This document shows, one piece after another, positions 6,155 to 6,866 of a stretch of 6,866 bases of DNA (the first letter of the stretch is position 1; each line of letters opens with the position of its first letter). Source of the DNA: Acidobacteriota bacterium (GTDB lineage Bacteria; Acidobacteriota; Terriglobia; Terriglobales; Acidobacteriaceae); contig JAJZNH010000378.1 in the NCBI GenBank assembly GCA_021811745.1, forward strand, positions 1-6,866, given 5' to 3'. The translations under genes were made by a program, and so were the position numbers. The notes under the pieces were generated by a model, which was not told the origin of the DNA, made no database searches, and worked only from the letters and a program-made list of their open reading frames with translations.

Positions 6155-6866
6155 ATGCGAGACTCAGCTCCCCAAGGCACCTATAAAGTACAAGCCCTCG
6201 ACCGCGCCTTTGCGGTCCTCGACCTGCTCGGCGAAAGCGATACGCCTTTAGGACTGGCCCAGGTGGCGTCATCGCTGCAGTTGCACAAAAGCACCGCGCA
6301 TCGCTTCCTGATGGTTCTGGAGCGGCATCGCATGGTGGAACGCACCTCGAACGGCAAGTTTCGACTCGGCCTGCGCTTGTTCGATTTCGGCAACCGCGCC
6401 ATCGAGCAGTACGATCTGCGCGAGCGCGCCCAGCCGCACCTGCGCCGCCTGGTGGCGGAGACCGAGGAGACCGCGCACCTGTGCATTCTCGAAGCGGCGC
6501 GCATGATCTATATCGACAAGATCGAGCCGGCCCGCTCCGTACGCATGATTACCCGGATCGGCGCCAGCAACCCGGTGCACTGCACCTCGGTGGGCAAGGC
6601 AATTCTGGCCTTTCTGCCCGAGGACCGCGCCGCCGAGGTGCTCAAGCGCGTGCGCTATGAGCGGCTCACCCACCGCACCATCGTCACCCCCGAAGCGCTG
6701 CGCACGGAGCTCGACAAGACGCGCCGCCGCGGCTACGCAGTGGACGACGAAGAGTTGGAGGAGGGGCTGCGCTGCATTGCGGTGCCGGTGCTGGATGCGC
6801 AACGTTTCCCGGTGGCGGCGGTCAGCGTCTCCGGACCGTCGTTTCGTGTGACCGCGCAGAAGCTGC
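6155..6866 (+). CDS. IclR-family transcriptional regulator (C-terminal end cut by window edge)
   Basis: The frame is open for 237 codons from ATG 6155 to the right edge; the family is usually 250-265 residues, so only the last few codons are missing. Residues about 10-80 form the N-terminal winged helix-turn-helix (YKVQALDRAFAVLDLL, then LAQVASSLQLHKSTAHRFLMVLE with the recognition helix around 44-56, and the wing NGKFRLG at 66-72). Residues about 90 onward are the effector-binding domain, with HCTSVGKAILAFLP (142-155), GYAVDDEELEEGLRCIAVPV (193-212) and AVSVSGP (222-228), all typical of the family. AGAGG at 6144-6148, six bases before the ATG, supports the start. IclR proteins are dimers or tetramers that respond to small organic acids or sugar acids. 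The ligand cannot be read from the sequence. The palindrome at 6121-6141 suggests self-regulation, and its target genes may lie to the right, outside the window. Confidence 0.93.
   Translation, partial: MRDSAPQGTYKVQALDRAFAVLDLLGESDTPLGLAQVASSLQLHKSTAHRFLMVLERHRMVERTSNGKFRLGLRLFDFGNRAIEQYDLRERAQPHLRRLVAETEETAHLCILEAARMIYIDKIEPARSVRMITRIGASNPVHCTSVGKAILAFLPEDRAAEVLKRVRYERLTHRTIVTPEALRTELDKTRRRGYAVDDEELEEGLRCIAVPVLDAQRFPVAAVSVSGPSFRVTAQKL

Noticed and set aside
6269..6802. Minus-strand frame of 177 residues opposite the IclR gene
   Set aside because: It is antisense to a gene with full IclR motifs; no independent support.

Overview
The window is GC-rich, densely coding bacterial chromosome. 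The style of the genes (a CusF-like/SCO1 fusion lipoprotein with a CPxPxFC copper site, a KDG-kinase-like PfkB protein, and an AddB-like protein of the 'probable DNA repair protein' type) suggests an Acidobacteriota member, perhaps class Terriglobia. This is inferred from protein character only; no rRNA or other phylogenetic marker is present.

Layout from left to right. Positions 1-1456 hold the N-terminal 485 codons of a minus-strand AddB-like/PD-(D/E)XK-family DNA repair protein that runs off the left edge. A 54-bp divergent intergenic region with two small dyads separates it from a plus-strand lipoprotein gene (1511-2413) that fuses a CusF-like copper-binding domain to a SCO1/SenC thioredoxin-fold domain. 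A PfkB-family sugar kinase resembling 2-keto-3-deoxygluconate kinase follows at 2483-3568. Next come about 196 bp without a credible gene but with a strong 3'-end hairpin, then a two-gene unit: a four-helix small membrane protein (3765-4145) and, three bases later, an MsbA-like ABC half-exporter (4149-6059). After 95 bp containing two inverted repeats, an IclR-family regulator starts at 6155 and runs off the right edge.

Working connections: the small membrane protein and the exporter are almost certainly co-transcribed and translationally coupled. The IclR gene has an operator-like palindrome just before its start and probably regulates itself. The kinase and the IclR protein could both concern sugar-acid (KDG) metabolism, since KdgR-type regulators are IclR proteins, but the exporter operon lies between them and the sequence gives no direct link. 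The AddB-like protein and the SCO1 lipoprotein are divergent neighbours with unrelated jobs.

I found no convincing new multi-gene system. The points most worth a second look are the CusF-like/SCO1 fusion with its CX5C site and a missing CusF histidine, the operator palindromes before the IclR gene, the hairpin after the kinase gene, and the inverted repeat inside the first codons of the exporter gene.
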